NCBI GenBank assembly: GCA_018825925.1
Contig: JAHKAT010000195.1
Coordinates: forward strand, 1 to 5,192
From: Bacteroidota bacterium
Lineage (GTDB): Bacteria; Bacteroidota; Bacteroidia; Flavobacteriales_D; Crocinitomicaceae
Direction of reading: 5' to 3'
DNA: 5,192 nt
Shown: positions 3,269 to 5,192 of the stretch, piece by piece
Position numbering within the stretch: position 1 is the first letter of the stretch
Layout: every line of letters begins with the position of its first letter
Notes under the pieces: generated by a model
What the model saw: the letters and a program-made list of their open reading frames with translations, nothing else
The model's database searches: none
Told to the model about the DNA's origin: nothing
Made by a program: the position numbers and the translations under genes

Positions 3269-5192
3269 TTAGTTTATTATCGTGATTATTCCTTTAAACT
3301 TTAATCCGTTTTCCTTATTATTAAGTGCGTAATAATATACTCCATCGGGTAAATTATTCCCATTAAACTTACCGTCAAACTCATTGTTGTATGCCTTTTC
3401 CTTTTGAAAAACCAATTGGCCGTTATCATTGAAAATAAGCACCTCGAAATTTTCATATAGAAAGACATTTTCGATTTTCCAAAAGTCATTTTTACCGTCA
3501 CTATTTGGCGAAATGAAATGGGTGCAGGGCAATAATCCTTCGATCGCATCTCTCACAATGATCCTGTATGAAAGCGTATCGGTCAAGAATGGCGTGCCGT
3601 TATCCTTCACCTGTACGAGAATGGTATAAACGGAATCTATGTTTTCGTAATCCAACTCTGACTTGAATAAGGATACATTCCCCGATAGACTGTCAATTTC
3701 AAAAGGAGTTACATTGTCAACCAAAGTGAAAATGTGGTCTTGATTGCTATCCTCTTCATAGAATGTCACCTTGCCTATAATGGTTGCTAATTGGGCATCT
3801 TCGGAAATAAAGAAGGTATCCGCAATTAATTCAGGTGCTTCATTTAGATCATTTACAGTTATATTAAAGGTTTTCTCAATAAACAAACCAAAAAGATCTG
3901 TGGTTCGTATCCTAAGTTTTAAGTTATTGTTCAACTCAAAATTCATTACTGAATCAATCAACAAACTGTCATTTTTAACAGAAAAATAATCATTGTTTTC
4001 ATCCCCGATTCCGTCGACCAAGGAGTAAGTGTGACTATCCCATGTATCCACATCGGATGTTGTTAATTTTCCAATATAGGTCTTTATGGAGCTGTTTTCA
4101 TTAACCGAAATACCCACCAATAGCATATCCGTTGGTTGGTCGTTCACATCCACAACTATAATTGCAAATTCTTTTTCCACAAACGCTCCTGCCAAATCTG
4201 TTGCTCTCAATCGTATTTTCAACGTATCGAAATCTATGAAATAAAAAACCTCAGCAGCCTTCAAGGAATCATCTTTGATAGTAAATTTAGCATTGTGTGT
4301 ATCTCCGGTCCCGGATGCCAAGGTATACACATGTGTATCGTTGGCGTCCTCGTCTGTAGTTGAGAATTTCCCAATAAATGTTCCAACAGGTTGTTGCTCT
4401 TGTATTAGTTTAAAAGACAAGGTTATATCTGTTGGTGTATCATTTAGGTCATTCGCATTGATGGTGAAATTCTCTTCGTAAAATGTACCGGATAGGTCTG
4501 TTGATCTCAAACGGATATTATACGTCGAAATGGATTCAAAATTCAAAACAGAATCGGTCACCAAGTTTCCACCTGATATCGCAAAATAACTGTTGTGCGT
4601 TGACCCAGACCCCACAACCAAACTGTAACTGTGTACATCTGCAATATCCTCATCCGTACTGCTCAGAATTCCAACGAAAGATGAAACAGATTGATTTTCG
4701 TCAATCGTATTATTACTCAATAAAACATTGGTCGGCAGATCATTTACATCAATGGTTGAGATAACAAAAACCTTCTCAAAAAACGCACTTCCATTGTCGG
4801 TCGTACGTACTCGAATTGAATAGGAATTAAGTTGCTCATGGTTTAAAATCGCCGAGGTTACTAATTGATTATTGGTAATGTTGAAATAACTGTTTTGAGC
4901 ACTACCGGTGCCACTTACTAACGCATAGGTATGTGTGTTTGAGACATCCTCATCGATACTAGAAAAATTTCCAACCAGCGTACCAACTGGTTGATTTTCT
5001 TCAACTGTACTATTACTTAAACTGATTTCTGAAGGTGTATCGTTCGCATCGAGTATAGAAATTTGAAAAGTTTTCACATAACTACATCCTCCTCCGTCAC
5101 TTACCTTAATTGCGATCGATTTTGTACTTGCAGCTTCAAAATTGAAGGATAGACTAGTTCGCAAATTGCTGCCTGAGACATTGAACTCACCA
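3269..5192 (-). CDS. Cadherin-repeat surface protein with T9SS type B sorting domain (5' end missing)
   Basis: The reading frame is open to the window edge with no stop, so the gene starts beyond base 5192. TTG at 5164 could be misread as a start but is an internal Leu codon within a repeat; residues are numbered here from it. The visible part is the end of one cadherin-like repeat (to residue 40), four full repeats of exactly 100 residues (41-440), a divergent fifth (441-540) and the sorting domain (541-631). Repeats share DxNDxPT at the boundary, ENxxVG, DEDxxDxH, LNFE and IRLRxTDxxGxFxE, typical of bacterial cadherin-like domains with calcium-binding acidic clusters. The C-terminus matches the gliding-motility-associated type B CTD, so the protein is probably exported by T9SS and displayed on or released from the surface, as an adhesin or matrix component. 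It is the first visible gene of the operon; its promoter is outside the window. Confidence 0.93.
   Translation of the reverse strand, partial: GEFNVSGSNLRTSLSFNFEAASTKSIAIKVSDGGGCSYVKTFQISILDANDTPSEISLSNSTVEENQPVGTLVGNFSSIDEDVSNTHTYALVSGTGSAQNSYFNITNNQLVTSAILNHEQLNSYSIRVRTTDNGSAFFEKVFVISTIDVNDLPTNVLLSNNTIDENQSVSSFVGILSSTDEDIADVHSYSLVVGSGSTHNSYFAISGGNLVTDSVLNFESISTYNIRLRSTDLSGTFYEENFTINANDLNDTPTDITLSFKLIQEQQPVGTFIGKFSTTDEDANDTHVYTLASGTGDTHNAKFTIKDDSLKAAEVFYFIDFDTLKIRLRATDLAGAFVEKEFAIIVVDVNDQPTDMLLVGISVNENSSIKTYIGKLTTSDVDTWDSHTYSLVDGIGDENNDYFSVKNDSLLIDSVMNFELNNNLKLRIRTTDLFGLFIEKTFNITVNDLNEAPELIADTFFISEDAQLATIIGKVTFYEEDSNQDHIFTLVDNVTPFEIDSLSGNVSLFKSELDYENIDSVYTILVQVKDNGTPFLTDTLSYRIIVRDAIEGLLPCTHFISPNSDGKNDFWKIENVFLYENFEVLIFNDNGQLVFQKEKAYNNEFDGKFNGNNLPDGVYYYALNNKENGLKFKGIITIIN
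3272..3544 (-). other. T9SS type B C-terminal sorting domain (gliding-motility-associated CTD)
   Basis: Residues 541-631 of the surface protein. The diagnostic blocks are ISPNSDGKNDFWKI (551-564), VLIFNDNGQLVFQ (575-587), FDGKFNG (596-602), LPDGVYYY (605-612) and FKGIITI (623-629) at the extreme C-terminus. This is the family's usual pattern of PNGDGxND, IFNxxG, WDGxxNG and LPxGxYYY. The domain directs proteins through T9SS. Type B cargo is typically paired with a PorP/SprF-like protein, which here is the very next gene. Confidence 0.93.
3545..3844 (-). repeat. Divergent cadherin-like repeat 5 (residues 441-540)
   Basis: It begins NEAPELI and contains SEDAQLATIIG (454-464), EED (470-472), LDYE (504-507) and VKDNGTP (519-525). 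It resembles classical cadherin domains (LDxE, KDNGTP) more than repeats 1-4. It lacks the DxND linker at its end (RDAIEG) and runs straight into the sorting domain. Confidence 0.75.
3845..4144 (-). repeat. Cadherin-like repeat 4 (residues 341-440)
   Basis: It is 300 bp long: NDQPTDM, NENSSIKTYIG (355-365), DVDTWDSH (371-378), MNFE (407-410), IRTTD (419-423), ending NDL. This is the last repeat in strict 100-residue register with the others. Confidence 0.85.
4145..4444 (-). repeat. Cadherin-like repeat 3 (residues 241-340), altered acidic sites
   Basis: It is 300 bp long: NDTPTDI, QEQQPVGTFIG (255-265), DEDANDTH (271-278), IRLRATD (317-323), ending VDV. The LNFE position reads FYFI (307-310), so the conserved Glu is lost, and DEN before the VG strand is changed to QEQ. 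The calcium site at this boundary may be weaker. Confidence 0.85.
4445..4744 (-). repeat. Cadherin-like repeat 2 (residues 141-240)
   Basis: It is 300 bp long and in the same register as repeat 1: NDLPTNV, ENQSVSSFVG (156-165), DEDIADVH (171-178), LNFE (207-210), IRLRSTD (217-223), ending NDL. The protein-level match to repeat 1 is close, while the DNA has diverged, so the duplication is not recent. Confidence 0.85.
4745..5044 (-). repeat. Cadherin-like repeat 1 (residues 41-140)
   Basis: It is 300 bp long. It begins NDTPSEI, then ENQPVGTLVG (56-65), DEDVSNTH (71-78), LNHE (107-110), IRVRTTD (117-123) and ends IDV. LNHE corresponds to the calcium-binding LDRE of classical cadherins, keeping the Glu but with Asn for Asp. 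Confidence 0.85.
5045..5192 (-). repeat. C-terminal part of a preceding cadherin-like repeat
   Basis: The frame reads GEFNVSGSN into the edge-proximal part. NFE at residues 8-10 and SDGGG at 22-26 align with NHE (108-110) and TDNGS (122-126) of the next repeat at close to the same 100-residue spacing, so the array continues upstream. A Cys (27) in GGGC sets this repeat apart from the others. Confidence 0.7.

Noticed and set aside
3301..3549. Second minus-strand frame of 82 codons over the sorting domain
   Set aside because: It overlaps the well-supported type B sorting domain in another frame and shows no family pattern.
4136..4764. Plus-strand reading frames opposite the cadherin repeats
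   Set aside because: They are antisense shadows of the repeat-coding strand, with low-complexity, Ser/Cys-rich translations and no domain features. The minus-strand frame has clear domains.
5162..5164. TTG as the start codon of the large surface protein
   Set aside because: The frame stays open upstream to the window edge and encodes the earlier part of the same repeat, so this is an internal Leu codon.
3545..5192. CRISPR-like array suggested by regular spacing
   Set aside because: The 300-bp period is protein-coding, in frame and too long, and the repeats are conserved only at protein level.

Overview
The window reads as chromosomal DNA of a Bacteroidota bacterium, most likely Flavobacteriales. 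The evidence is AT-rich coding sequence, a type IX secretion system (T9SS) cargo protein with a type B sorting domain, a PorP/SprF-family outer-membrane protein directly behind it, and a tRNA gene without an encoded CCA end. Nothing in the sequence fixes the genus.

Layout. Bases 1-45 are the 3' part of a tRNA-Arg(TCT) gene cut by the window edge. Bases 46-377 carry no convincing gene. They hold an 18-bp perfect inverted repeat (74-139) and two near-identical copies plus one degenerate copy of a short element beginning AGTCCAAACG. Bases 378-1505 (+) encode a compact DEAD-box RNA helicase with a GTG start. An 89-bp gap then separates it from a convergent minus-strand cluster that fills the rest of the window.

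The minus-strand cluster, in transcription order, has three genes. First is a large surface protein of cadherin-like repeats ending in a T9SS type B (gliding-motility-associated) sorting domain (3269-5192, 5' end outside the window). Second is a PorP/SprF-like barrel protein with an extra C-terminal coiled coil (2145-3266). Third is a small exported protein with a coiled coil and a SPOR-like C-terminal domain (1595-2158). The genes are separated by 2 nt and then overlap by 14 nt, so they look like one translationally coupled operon.

How they may work together. In Flavobacterium, SprF-type proteins are needed for export or surface attachment of type B cargo such as the adhesin SprB. By analogy, the barrel here would serve the repeat protein encoded just upstream. 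The third gene is the least ordinary part. Its SPOR-like domain, together with the coiled coils in both it and the barrel protein, suggests a periplasmic partner linking the outer-membrane barrel to the cell wall. That is inference. The cadherin array is unusually regular: four full repeats of exactly 100 residues with no indels, a fifth divergent repeat, then the sorting domain.
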